NCBI RefSeq assembly: GCF_021018895.1
Contig: NC_079371.1
Location: 7,894,501 to 7,958,500 of the forward strand
Direction of reading: 5' to 3'
From: Seriola aureovittata
Taxonomy: Eukaryota > Chordata > Actinopteri > Carangiformes > Carangidae
Length of the DNA stretch: 64,000 nt
Below, one piece after another: positions 25,314 to 36,883 of the stretch (the first letter of the stretch is position 1; every line of letters begins with the position of its first letter). The notes under the pieces were generated by a model that was given only the letters and a program-made list of their open reading frames with translations, was not told the origin of the DNA and searched no databases. The position numbers were made by a program, and so were the translations under genes.

Positions 25314-26219
25314 TTAATATTTGCATGAGACATGGCGAGAGGGAAAAGGTGTTGGAAATCTAGGTTAACCTGCCAGTTGCTTATTTGGTCAAAACCGACT
25401 GACGGCGTAAAGTGTTTGATGATTGAATCGCAGCGGATTGAAATCAGATTTTCACCTAAAATCTGAATGGGGGGAAAAAAAACCCAAAACAAACAATATA
25501 ATTAGGAAGTCGCTCCGCACACCTAATACACAACCAACGATTGCAAGGTGGCTGCTCTACAGGTTACAATCCTAATATGTTACATGGTTACACACTGAAT
25601 CAGCAGGGGTTTTGGGACTGGGAAGGGGGAAGGGTGTGGTTTCAGTCTAAGCCAATTTAACAATGAGCTCAGACTAAGTGGCCCCGGCCAGCCTTGGGGA
25701 GATCCATCTGAGAAAGATTAACTCTAGGATTTAATGAGCGTAATGATCAAAGCCACGACCACCTGTGCTGTGGAAGGGCAGACTAGAAAGGCAACTGTAC
25801 CCAACATAGTGTAGGGAACGGATCATGACTAGAAAGGACTGAATCTGGATACATGGCTATATCGGTGAATACATACAGGGAGAGTAAAGATACAGTATAC
25901 GAAAATATGCTCATATAAGCTTTAAATGTACTGTATGTTTGTGTTTTGTTAAATAAATGCACAAAATAGACTGCTCTAGTACAAGCCTCTATCACAGCAC
26001 CCTGAGAAAAAAGAAATAAAACTACTTAAACACAGAAATAAACATAAACAGTAATATATTCCAGTATGATGGAAAGGCATAGCATTTTGTCAGTGAAAGA
26101 TATCGGTCAAGGGGTCAAACCAGCCTTATGCTGAATATTAAAACAGCCAGAGCCCGAGTGTCAGGCTGATCACTGTGGCGTATTAACTGAGCTGTTGTTT
26201 GCTTTGAAACCGTTTCCTG

Positions 26220-26255
26220 TTTTTTTTTTTTTCTTTTTTCTTTTTTTTCTTTTTG
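26220..26255. repeat. T/C low-complexity tract
   Basis: About 36 bases of T with five C interruptions. Confidence 0.9.
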
Positions 26256-26534
26256 GTCTAATTTAACTCGTCCTCCTCGCTAACATTATCTCACGTGGGA
26301 TTTCTGTTTGCAGAAATTTAAAATGCATAATGTGTCAGTGTATCAAGACTTCAAACAAGAGGTAATGTGTTTCTCCCTAACCTTTCATTCCTTTGTTCCT
26401 GGCAGCATTGTGGAGAAGGTTATTATTTGGCACTTCATTAAAAGGCAAGGCGGCCTGTCGGTGGAGCAGACCGCCACTGCCAGTTAACAGTCGTGTAGAG
26501 CGGCTGCGCGGGGCAGCAGTGTGGTGCGAAGGCT

Positions 26535-26570
26535 GGGGATTGGGGACAGGATTGGGATTGGGATTTGGGG
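26535..26570 (+). other. G-quadruplex-forming cluster
   Basis: Five G runs of 3-4 (26535-38, 26542-45, 26554-56, 26560-62, 26567-70) with spacers of 3-8 nt. On the strand opposite apln, within its intron 2. Confidence 0.7.
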
Positions 26571-27219
26571 TCAAAGGACTCATCCAAGGTGGGGCATGTT
26601 ACAGTAACCTTGAGCGTGTCAGTAAACCCCTCCCTAAGGTGTTAATGAGTTCAGAAACACCAGAATAGCTTTGGATTAAAGAATCTCCTAAACGAAGGAA
26701 TTATTCTGTCACTTAAATAGATTGTTTTGACAATATGTGCTCTCTTTTCAGTCCAACTTTACTTTGCACGTGGACGTACTGTCATTAGGAGGTACAAAGC
26801 ACCGTTAATGATGATAATTAAGTGATGGTTTATCATGGCGTTCAGATGTGACGCTCTTGCTCTTCCATTTTAAACACCAAAACCTTGGATCCCTTTACGC
26901 AGCGGACATCCAGAGTATCATAAGTGAACTTAATATTTGCTATTGTCAACTATTAAAACTGACACTGCCCTTCTGCATGTTCAGCGCCCTCTCCCGCAAG
27001 TAAAGCTGTTAAGTAGCTACACAGCAAAGAAATCAGCGGCTGCAGTAACCTTGAATCTGAGAGATGGGAATACCACATCATGGAGAAGTGACAGATGCTT
27101 TAAGACTCAGATTGTTTTGACCGGGCTCCCTCTCCACCACATGTCATGCAAAGTGTGTGAGACACTCAGGTAGATCGCTATGATTGGGCTCTATTAAGCA
27201 AATGATAGGAAAATTGAAA

Positions 27220-27320
27220 AAAAACAAAAACAAAAAAAAAAACACTTGGGAGAAGACAGAGATAGATAAGTAGTGAGGGAGTGAGAGAAAGAGAAAGAGA
27301 GAGACAGAGAAATAGAGTCT
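27220..27320. repeat. A-rich and GA-rich low-complexity tracts
   Basis: An A-rich run with C interruptions (27220-27245) followed by a GAGAAAGA-type purine tract (27275-27315). Confidence 0.9.
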
Positions 27321-27671
27321 GATAGCTCGGGCTCAATACCCCCCACCCCCCTTCCCTGCCCCCAATTCCTCCTAGAGCTGAGGGTGAGCGGCTTGTCCTG
27401 ATTTTTTTGTGGACAGAGTTGCTTGAAGAACCAGCAGGTGCTATGGACATCACTCTTCAGGCTGGGCAAGCGTAGGCCCTTCGTTGCAAGGCCCCCCAAG
27501 GCAAAGGAAGAGCATAGAAATCAGAACCTGGGGGAGGGCGCTCAAAGCAGTGCCTGCAAGACAGAGAAAAATAACAGAGAAGAGGCACCATCAGTGTGTG
27601 TTTATTTTCTTTGTATTCCTAAAAATCATTTCATGAGTCATGCAGACATTTCAATTTCCTCTCCAATAAGG

Positions 27672-27691
27672 CCCCCCCCCCCCCCCCCCCC
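27672..27691. repeat. 20-base C homopolymer
   Basis: Uninterrupted C run followed by CGCAGG. Confidence 0.95.
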
Positions 27692-30600
27692 GCAGGGAGT
27701 TTCTACTAGAGCTTTCTCTGTGTTTTACCTTTTGTTATCTTGCTCTTAAAAACTAGAAGAAAAGGTTCGGACATGTTCCAACCAGATTTCACGGTCTTTG
27801 ATAGAAGAGTGCAGCAGGGAGTAAGAAAAACAATTGTATATCTCACTGTGGAACACAAGCCCAACCTTATACTGTGCTGGGGGCGCTGGATCGCTCCTTC
27901 ACAATGAGGAAATCTTTTATCTTCCCTCGCCCTTTATCTTCTCCTGTCCTGTGATAATCTACCAAGATTTCAGGCGCTGTAAGCTTTGTTGCATGACAAC
28001 AAGGTTCATTCAGTAATAAGAGCCTGCTCTTGTTTCAAGATGGCATATTTCCATGGTCATGTAAGGCCTCAAGGACTGATGTACGCTATATCTAATCTCT
28101 ATTGAGTTGTATTGTTGTTTGTTGTCATCCTTTGTACTGTGTGGGTCCACAGTATGATGTCAGTGCCTTGAAGTCATAATGCATCACAGAGTGAGTGTAT
28201 GGGAGGAGTTGCAGACCTGCTCTACTTTTTTTTTTTGATGGAAAACTCTTCAGAAGACTCATTCACCGAGCTTTCTCACACTCGGGTCTCAAAGGGTTTT
28301 TCGTAAATTGCTTGCGGCTTTAAATCTGTAATATCCTGTCGTCTTTTAGACTGTCACTGGCATGGCTTAGATCCAAGAGTTGTAATAGCACGTTTGGATC
28401 TGAGTCTACTCAGATGCTCAAAGAGGAATGACCCGGGTCGCCATCTTTCTTCTCAGTGGCGTTCACATCTGGATTGTGTAATGATGAAAAGTCAAACTTT
28501 GCCTCAGGTGTCTTAGAGAATAAAAGATGAGCTGCTTTTGACACTGAAATGGGGAGACGTCACTAAAAAGGATAGGGCTGGAGGACGGACACTGTCAAGT
28601 CGATCCTTGTTCTTAATCTTTATTTAAGAACACAGCTCAGTTAAATTAAGTTTAGGGCTGTAATGACATCTCCACATACACTCTGTCTGCCTGCAAGTCT
28701 CAGCAGCCCTCAGCTGGACGTCTCCATTGAACTCTAGCTTTGATCAAACAAAATGCATCTCCAGCTGCTTCAGGAGGTGTTTTTCTCATCATCAGCTCAA
28801 ACTGAAGGAGGACGCAGGATGAACAGAGCTTTTCAAGCTAAAGTGTGTGAAGACTGGCTCGTTTTCTGGATTCATGCTTCTCGTGAAGGCTTAATTCCTC
28901 CGGTGAGACGGTGAACAAACTGGGACTGAATTGTGAAGAAGACTTGTAACTCCTTGGATCATTTAGTCTGTGACAGTTGGTAGCGTTATCTGTGAAATGC
29001 AGCTAATGGGCAGCCTGATTCCCACTCTGGTCAGGTTGGGCTAAATTGGCACGGCATGCAGAGAAATCCTTGAATGAGGTGAACTATGAACTTTGTAAGA
29101 ATGAGAGGAGCTAGAGTGGGAAGCGAGCAAAAAAAAAAGAAAAGAAGGAAATCTTCAGCGTGTTGTGGTTTAAGTGGTGTTTGCAGAGACAGCTTTGTGA
29201 CTCACTGAGCCGTTCACTTTTAAAGAGCTTCACAACTTCCTGAAGCTCCCGGTATTGTGTGGCCAGCTCTCTGGCACTGAACACAAACTCTGACCGCTGA
29301 GGATTCTCACATTTTATTGGCAGGCTGAGGAAAAGTTGGACGACCTGTGTTGTCCTTTAAGTGCACACTGACCTCACTTATTGTTTTCAACCTAGTTGTG
29401 AGACTCTAGAGTCTCGTATAGAAAGCAGGACTGAAAGAACTCTGACCTTGACCATAAATAAAAAAAAAAAAGAATAAATAATGATCCATAATTCGCCATA
29501 GATTGTAAAACTCATCTGGCAGTTTTAGAGAATAGAGCTTTCTACTTGTATGGCTTTGATCCCTTTTCCTGAAAACTGATTAACCATGCCTCGACACTCT
29601 CTGGCTGCAGCCGCCTCTCACTACGGCGTTAATTTATGGCGGACCTCTGCAGGTCAATGTTGTATGGTCAGCACCTCCTGCAGGGATATTGTGTTTTGTC
29701 AAGTTTCCCTGTCTCTCACAGCGTCTGGGAGAGACATGTGAATGGGTCCCGTGCTTCTTAATGCAGGAACATGATTGTACTGCTGTTGCTTTCTATTCAC
29801 AGAGATGTGTAAACATTAGCAAGCGCAAAGAGAGTTTTAATCTGTATATACTGTAAATCTGATAATGTTGTTTAATTAACTCTATATGCTTTTGTTTCTC
29901 AATGAAGCTTGATATGTTTCTGTAGACATACAGAGAGTTTGTTTTGGTTGAGAAAAGAAAATCAAACTGCGAAAAAGGTGATAAGTAAAATATTATCTCT
30001 GATTTTGGATGAAAGAGTTTCCACACAAAACCTTGTTTTACTTGACAGCTAGTTAAACATTCCTGGGAGGAAAAGCATTACAGCCAGGAAACCCAACTCT
30101 CCAAAGTATTATTTTTGGAAAACGGGTTTTAATTGACTTAATCAGGTGGAGAGAAAAGATTTATGCTAGTTGAATTGATTCAAAGGTTAGGTTTCTAAGA
30201 ATAACCGTCTCCCATATGAGGAAATAAATGACGTACCCTCAGAAACAGTCTCTCCTACTACAGAGGCATTCAAGCTGGTAGGCTAAAGTCCAATAAGCTG
30301 TTAAGACATGCACTTTTCTCAGTGCCAACAATAACATCCTTGTGTTGGAGCTGAGTCTGGCTGCGATGGTCATTAACAGTTTCAAGTGGTCCTGTAAGAG
30401 TTTGAGTTTCCCATTCGTCATCGAAAACATCCAAACTGATTCTGCCAATAAAGTATAGAGGACTCAACATCATATTCCTGGTAAAGATTCCTCATAGAAA
30501 TGGTTTCCTCACTAGTCAGCAGTTATGATTTAATATATCGAGAAGTGCTTTTGCTCTTATTTTCTTGAGAAACGTAGCTCTTACTTGAAAGTTGGACAGG

Positions 30601-30726
30601 GGCAAACACAGCGCGGCAGGCACATGCTTATTCATGAGAATCCAATGTGGGCAGAAAGACTTTTACCGTGTGACACTGACCGTTTTATCACGAGCGTCTT
30701 GTCTCCCCTGACTGCTACAAACTCAC

Positions 30727-30732
30727 CTTGCT
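30727..30732 (-). other. apln: start of apln 3' UTR and splice donor of intron 2
   Basis: Immediately after the TAG stop the minus strand reads AGCAAG followed by GTGAGT, a perfect donor with GT at 30726-30725. Exon 2 therefore ends 6 nt past the stop codon, and the rest of the 3' UTR must lie in a further non-coding exon. This matches the arrangement known for mammalian APLN, where coding is confined to the first two of three exons. The stop-to-junction distance is far below the roughly 50-55 nt usually needed to trigger nonsense-mediated decay. Confidence 0.85.
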
Positions 30733-30899
30733 CTAGAACGGCATGGGCCCCTTGTGGGAAAGACGGGGCCGTGGGCGTCTCCTCTTCCAGCCGGCTGGTC
30801 TGTGGGTCTGACCGCCCCTCGCAGGGCTTTGCTGGACCATTTTTCTCACTGTAGAGGCCTCTTCCAGCTCTCTGCCATGCTCCATGGAGGCCATGGGAC
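30733..30899 (-). CDS. apln: apln coding exon 2 (propeptide and mature apelin)
   Basis: The acceptor is TGTCCTCCAG ending at 30900, and coding resumes at 30899. The 55 residues run from Gly23 (split codon) to Phe77, with TAG at 30735-30733. Basic residues cluster before the active peptide: the region reads GWKRRRPRPRLSHKGPMPF, with candidate furin/dibasic sites at KRRR. The mature C-terminal 13-mer is PRPRLSHKGPMPF. Position 1 of this 13-mer is Pro, where mammals have the Gln that cyclises to pyroglutamate. The C-terminal Phe, needed for receptor activation and the substrate of ACE2 trimming in mammals, is the last residue. The frame stays open beyond the acceptor into intronic (CA)n, which is not coding. 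Confidence 0.97.
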
Positions 30900-31062
30900 C
30901 TGGAGGACACGCAAACACACAGAGGACGGACCAATTAGATTCGACTTCACAACCTCCTCTCACCAAAAGTATCACATTTGACTTGATTATGGAAAATGTG
31001 TAGCAAGACCCAAAGAGGGATCGCAGTGGTAATGGATGAGGAAACCAGAGACATGTATAGAT

Positions 31063-31095
<33 letters not shown>

Positions 31096-34000
31096 CCTGT
31101 TTAAGCCCACCCAGTGTTGTAGTTCATCAAGTCAGCGTTGTGGAACCAAAGCTCAGCAGATAGACATAGCCCAAAACCCTCGTGTCTCATGTCTCTCTCA
31201 CTCTCCCTCAAGATTACAAACACCACACAGCACCAGACCTTGTGGAGGTGCATCCTGTCGCAGTGTTTGATCCAAGATTAGAGATGAGTTTAATAGCATA
31301 GTGTGTCTCTCAGAGAATGTGTGTGAAAGTCTTAGGTGTGTGTGTGTGTGTGTGTGAGAGAGAATGTGTGTGTTTGAGAGTGATCCCAGATGTTCTCAGT
31401 CATCTCTCAATAAGTGTGGCCTGATCCCCTTAAGCCCCTCTTTTCTAAATGGTTAGGTCCACCTCAAGTGTCTCTGTGACCTTTTAACATCACCTCCTCT
31501 CTGAAATCCAGGGATTTTTCTTTTTACATTTTGCAGCAGATCTTTAGTTGCAAAGGGGATTTTTAGTGCAAGTGATCTTTCACACTACACCCGGATTTTT
31601 AGTCCAATAAAATTTGAGTCACAGCAGAGCAGGTCTTTTTATTTGGACACATCGATGTGGTTAGATTTCTCAGCGATCACACGCTGTATGTATTTATAGA
31701 GCAGTTCGTTTTTTAATTCTAATAACCTTTGAATAATCTCATCAGAATGTAAGTTACTGAATTGGAGCTGTAAAGATGTAGTTGACTTGGAGCACTCACA
31801 AGAGACACATTGGAAAAACAAAAGTGAAGCAGCGGAGGCCGAGATATATCACGACTTTCAGCCCCTACATGGCTCAAACTCTGCAAACACTGGACCCTAC
31901 ATTCCTCATAATTTAATTCAATAGCGTCTGTCATTAGATCCTCCCTGTCTCCTAAATAACATCAATCTTTACATCTCTACTTTGTAGTGCAGACTTTAAT
32001 GTAGTCTCAAGCTCAAACTGGAATAACCCTAAAGAAACCATCAGGGTTATTTTTTTCAAACTTTAGAAAGCTGCCTTTAGAGCCAGAACATATTGTGTGA
32101 CAGATTTCACAAGTCAAGTAACTAAACTTTAACAATGCACTTTTCTCACTCTTCTAAATTAATGTCATCTTTCCTGATCTCTTCTGCGCTTCTCCGACCT
32201 CCTCGGAGCCAAACTACCTCCTTTTCTCAAAAGAAACTACAAATCCCCATTGAGTATTTCCCATCAAAAAGCTGATTGACATCACTCACACAGGGTCATG
32301 ACATTCCTGTGTCCTCTCCTCAGAGACACTGGCACCATTTTCAGAATTCCCAAGAGAAAGACCTTCCTTAGGTTTACGGGGGGTGGGGGGGTGAGGACAC
32401 AGCTTAAGATGAAATCGGCCGGTCGACTGCAGAGGTTTGGAAAAGCAGCGAGAAAATACTGAGGACAGCGGTTGAGCAGCTTACAAAAGCCGTGATAATG
32501 TTAAATTTCCTGGATCCTTAAGATTCTCTTCATCAGTCAGAGTATTTAGTTGTGCTGAGTGGTGATATTACAGGCTGTTATATGAACAAGGCACAGCTGT
32601 GACCCTGAGGACGTCGCCTGATTGAAGCATTCTCTACGAGAAAACTGTCTCTAAAACCTGCCTATGGCATTCAAAACACTCAGGCTCATCTAATAGCCGC
32701 GATCAGTTAGCTTGAATAGAGGGTGGCTTTCTTCAAGAGCAGAATTCAAGACGCCATTAGAGGGAAGGCATAGTCTTAATTAATGACCAGCTGTGGCATA
32801 TTGAACGTCTTTAAAAGAACTTAAGAGGAAAATAGAGAAGGGTTTTTAGCTTTCAGGTTTAAACAATACTGAACTGCATGATTGAGCCAGACAGCTTGTT
32901 GAATGTTTTCAATGTATATCCCTGAAACGCCAGACATCTCAAGTTCCATTTCCACACTAATCTTCTTCTGCAAGCACATTACACACTATATTTGTGGGCG
33001 AACAGTGGGCTAATTCATTTGCAGCGGAGGGGTGGGGTTGGGGGGAGGGAGTCTCTGTTGCATATTTCCGCATCTAAAGCCCATCTTTGCCCCCAGGAGC
33101 ACTAATCTGCGCATTATCCCGTTGTTATTGTTCCAGAGACGCAGCGAATGAGGGACGTTCACACATTCTGGAGGCTCATTCAGCTCATTTCTTTCAAATC
33201 CAGGGTGGTTGAATGTTAGCGCACTCAGTGTCTGAGTAGATTTTTGGGGCTAACAGAAGTATTATTTGCCCCTGATACACCCTCAGCAAGCCCAGGCTGT
33301 AGTCTTCGATATTTAAGGTGTCCGTGCTCGAAGCAAACGTTTTCCTCAGAAGACAGAAGCTGTTTTACTGACGTCATAGAAAGGAGTTATACTATAATTG
33401 TTCAAACGAGGGTAATGGTGCGTATTTCTGATCAGAATCTCTTCACAGATTTTCATAATGCTGCACTTTGTGGTGAGAATGGAAAAAAGCGCCAGAAGGA
33501 ACTGTGTGAAAAATGACAAAAATCTTTAAATGTCTCAATGATACCTGCAGTAACTACAGTGCCACACTACGCCCAACTGCAGCTCAAGTTTGAGCAGCAG
33601 GCTAGTTTAACAGGTGCTGCAAACACACGCACGGAGTCGCGCTCAGTTGCTACGCGCACACACAGATACATACATGCACTGCAATTCAAGATGGTAAAGT
33701 AATTGTACCTCGGCTCACACAGCTCATCCGCCGTTCCTCTAAGGGTGGCTCAGGCTGTCATAACCCCTGGTCCATAATGAGACAATTTAGATGTCTCCTG
33801 CCATGGCAAGCTGTCAGCCACTGTTCGGCACCGGGGTTTGAAGGGAGAACATCTCGTGATTTTCCTGACAAATATCAACCCGTCCAATCTGGCTACAGGA
33901 TAGAAAAGTGTAATGAAAGCTGCTAAAAATAACCCAGGCCCCAGTGATAACGCTGGTGGTATAGATTAACTCTTGCGGTCTGTAGAGAAAGCGTCGCGGT

Positions 34001-36852
34001 GTGACAGATATGACATACAGCAACAGCTAGTTTTGTATCTCTACCCATCTGTAGTGGAATACATGCGGACCGAACGTGGCAGCGTGTGTTACGGTGGATA
34101 AGACCTTTTGATTGTTTCCATGGCAGACCCATCATTGGATAATGCATGTTTCTTCTCCATAAACAAAGATATCTCGGATATCTTATTGCTCTGAAATTGG
34201 ATCCAGTCTCTGTGGTATCCCATTTGATCTTTTCCCATGAGAGATTTCCATGTTTATGTTGAGCTGGTAAAACAGTAAAATGGCAGGATAACATATGTCT
34301 CATAGCACTAAGCGCCTTATCTCTACTTCTGATGACCTTGGAGCCCTGGTTTCGCCCTCTTTCCACCAAATCTCAACACTTCTGCCCCCACTTGGTAATT
34401 CCCTAATTAAAGTTTAATAAAGGGGGAATGTCAGGAATGCCTGGTTATCGCTGCTACTGCTGCTTGCATCACCACCCAAGCCTCCTTAAAAAAAGGAGCA
34501 GGGTGGAAGAGGAGAGGTAGAGGTGGTCAGGCAGGGAAGAGAGAGTAGTTGACAGCGTCAGAAACTGGCCAGTCTCCAGACTAATGATGAATAGCTGGTT
34601 GGCTGCTCCCTAATTCCCCGCCCTAGTTTCACCACTACCTCCTAAGGTGATATCTGTTATGTTGTCTTTTTCAAATGGCTGGCTCTCCGTCTTGTAATGG
34701 CCCAGTGGAAAGTGGAAAACTGACAGCTTATCCCTGTTGATTCTGCAACAGTCCATCAGTGGAGCCTGAAGAGATATACATCTTCCATTTGTCCATCCAG
34801 TCAGTTAGGAGAAATGACTGTCCTCTGGTTTAATGCCAAGTTCATCAGCTGCCCTCGTGGCTGGCAAGAGCAAACTGTATATCACAGTGCTGTGTGTCAA
34901 TGCAGGAACACAGACAGCATGGCAAATGGGGCCTGAGCTGCTTATTAATAGCCGTAAAGCTGATTTGTGTGTATCGACTGCCAAAACGGCAACATAACAA
35001 ATGTTTGCACTTGTAAATGTTGCAACAGCATAATGGTTTTTCTGCCACTAGGACATAAGAGATTAAACTATGGCGGCCTGTGAGACTAACTGTAGCAACA
35101 AGTACGCTGAGGGCTGTGTTCCTGCTTTAGAAACTGTTGTATTAAATGTAAACATGCACGATCAAGCGTGGCCTCCAAAATGTAATCCTTGCTGCGTTTA
35201 ATTTTCTCTGTGTCACTGCAAATTGATTTGCTGTCCTCTTGAATCTTATCTGTTTGTTTACTTGTCCTGCTCATCACTCACAGTCACACTGATTATGAAT
35301 CAGTTATGTGCCATCTCATTGATCTATTTTCACACTTGGCTGAGCTTCTCAAGAACATTACATTTCTCCTCCTCGTTTTTTTTTTTTTTTTTTTTTTTTA
35401 CATTTCCTACATCACTTATCTGACACCTCTGTGCCATGAATCCCGCTCAGTGCCGTTTGTACAGATGTATCTTGGTGTGTAAACAAACATCGGGGTCGGT
35501 GCTGGAATAAGTCTTGTGCAAACATTCATGGTGCCCACAGAATGAATCCTGCGGACTTTAATGAACCTCTTTAGCACCATGATCAGGACAAAATTTAAAT
35601 GTGCCTAATGCTTTGGTTTATGGGCAGATATCTGCTCGACTGATGACATCCCCATCAGCCTCACCTGTACTTGGCATCTAGTGTTAAATAGCAAATGCCT
35701 ACACACTAAACTAAAATAGTGATTGGGGTAAACATTATACCTGCTGAACATTAGCATGCTAGCATCAAGTACAACTGATTCCCTTCCTGTTAACATTGTG
35801 ATCGGACTAAATCATAGACCCATCTGAAGCTCTCTCCATCTTTTCACAATAACACATCATTTTAACATGCTATAATCACTATTAATACAATAACATTCCT
35901 TAACAAGATATTCGGATGTAATGACGGATTGGGTTTCTGTTGCATAAATAAACCAGTGACTACCATTACAGCATTTTCCAGACATGCACAGTAATATAAA
36001 GACAGCAGCATTATTTGTGTCTACTGTATATGGGAGGTGGATGTAGCTTATTAAATGTGTGTGTAATCCTTATGGGCAGCAGAACAATATTTGTGTTAGT
36101 GGGAGAGAGGAAAGAATAAATACCCTGGTGTGTGTAGCCATGGTTATTACCATGACGGTGGAGGAGCAGGCCTGCTGTCTCCGTTGTATGCCTCCCTCCT
36201 TCATTCACTAAAAGGAGAGGAGTAGCTTTAGCTAATGAGTCCCTCTATAGCATGCCATTACCACAGACATACTAACCCACACAGCCAGACAGAGACATGT
36301 CATGGGCAGAGATGCTTCCCACTGCATAAGCACATTAGGGGATCAGGATTATTTAGCCATGGATGGGATGTGTTAATTGTGCCAGATACAAGCCAAACAT
36401 TCTTTTAACCTAGAATAAGTCCCAGCACTGCTGCAGCATCGTACTGGGGATTTGCTAGCTGCCTGATAGCCTCACACATTCATCCTGCACATATGGAACG
36501 ATGCCTAACTAAGGCGGATGTCCCTTGTTCAGGTTTCACAATCCAACATTTAGCGTCGGAAATGCTGCTTATCGCAAGCCTACCAGTAAGTCTGGGCCTT
36601 GGCAGAAACTGGTACCAATTGCTTGCCGACTTTCAGACCATGTTACCATGGCAGCCACCATGAAAGGCGCTCAGTTTGGAGCAAAAAGAATGACATTGTC
36701 AGCTGAAAACGACCAGGTTCTCAATTTAAAAATTTCACTGAATCCACGATCAGCCCTCTGACTGTGTGCCTGCATGTTTTTAACGTCCCCTGTGGATCAC
36801 TGCACTTGGCTTCTGAGTGTTCCTCTCAGGGGGTGGGGGGGTGTGTGTGTGT

Positions 36853-36883
<31 letters not shown>

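Larger units (their letters stand above)
23066..26001 (-). other. apln: probable apln non-coding exon 3 (long 3' UTR)
   Basis: This is an inference. On the minus strand a strong acceptor, TTATTTCTTTTTTCTCAG then GG, ends at 26002, after the donor at 30726. Below it lies about 2.9 kb without microsatellites or recognised transposons, unlike its surroundings. The sequence then becomes AT-rich, with AATAAA signals at 23300-23274 and ATTAAA at 23091-23086, followed by a TGT/T-rich stretch to about 23044 that would serve as the downstream element. A long 3' UTR fits what is known of mammalian APLN. Proximal AATAAA at 25313-25308 could give a short form of about 0.7 kb. Other acceptors, such as one ending at 29111, remain possible. 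No coding frame inside looks real. Confidence 0.45.
26002..30726 (-). other. apln: apln intron 2 (within the 3' UTR)
   Basis: Bounded by the sure donor at 30726 and the inferred acceptor at 26002. It contains a T/C-rich run (26220-26255), a G-run cluster (26535-26570), A-rich and GA-rich tracts (27.22-27.32 kb) and a 20-C run (27672-27691). No coding exon is recognised. A second usable acceptor on the same strand (TTCCCACTCTAG ending 29111) means this interval could hold an alternative 3' exon. Confidence 0.5.

Noticed and set aside
27335..27376. Strong plus-strand splice acceptor (long C/T tract ending CTCCTAG)
   Set aside because: The following bases hit a GGGTGAGC donor after only 8 nt, and no plus-strand gene is evident. 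Probably fortuitous pyrimidine-rich sequence.
30900..31110. N-terminal extension of the exon 2 frame (Thr-His repeats and more)
   Set aside because: This is intron 1 sequence including a CA microsatellite. The true junction is the CAG acceptor ending at 30900, proven by the signal peptide exon.
33923..34369. 148-codon minus-strand frame in apln intron 1
   Set aside because: Length is within chance, there is no domain, and residue composition is that of random sequence.
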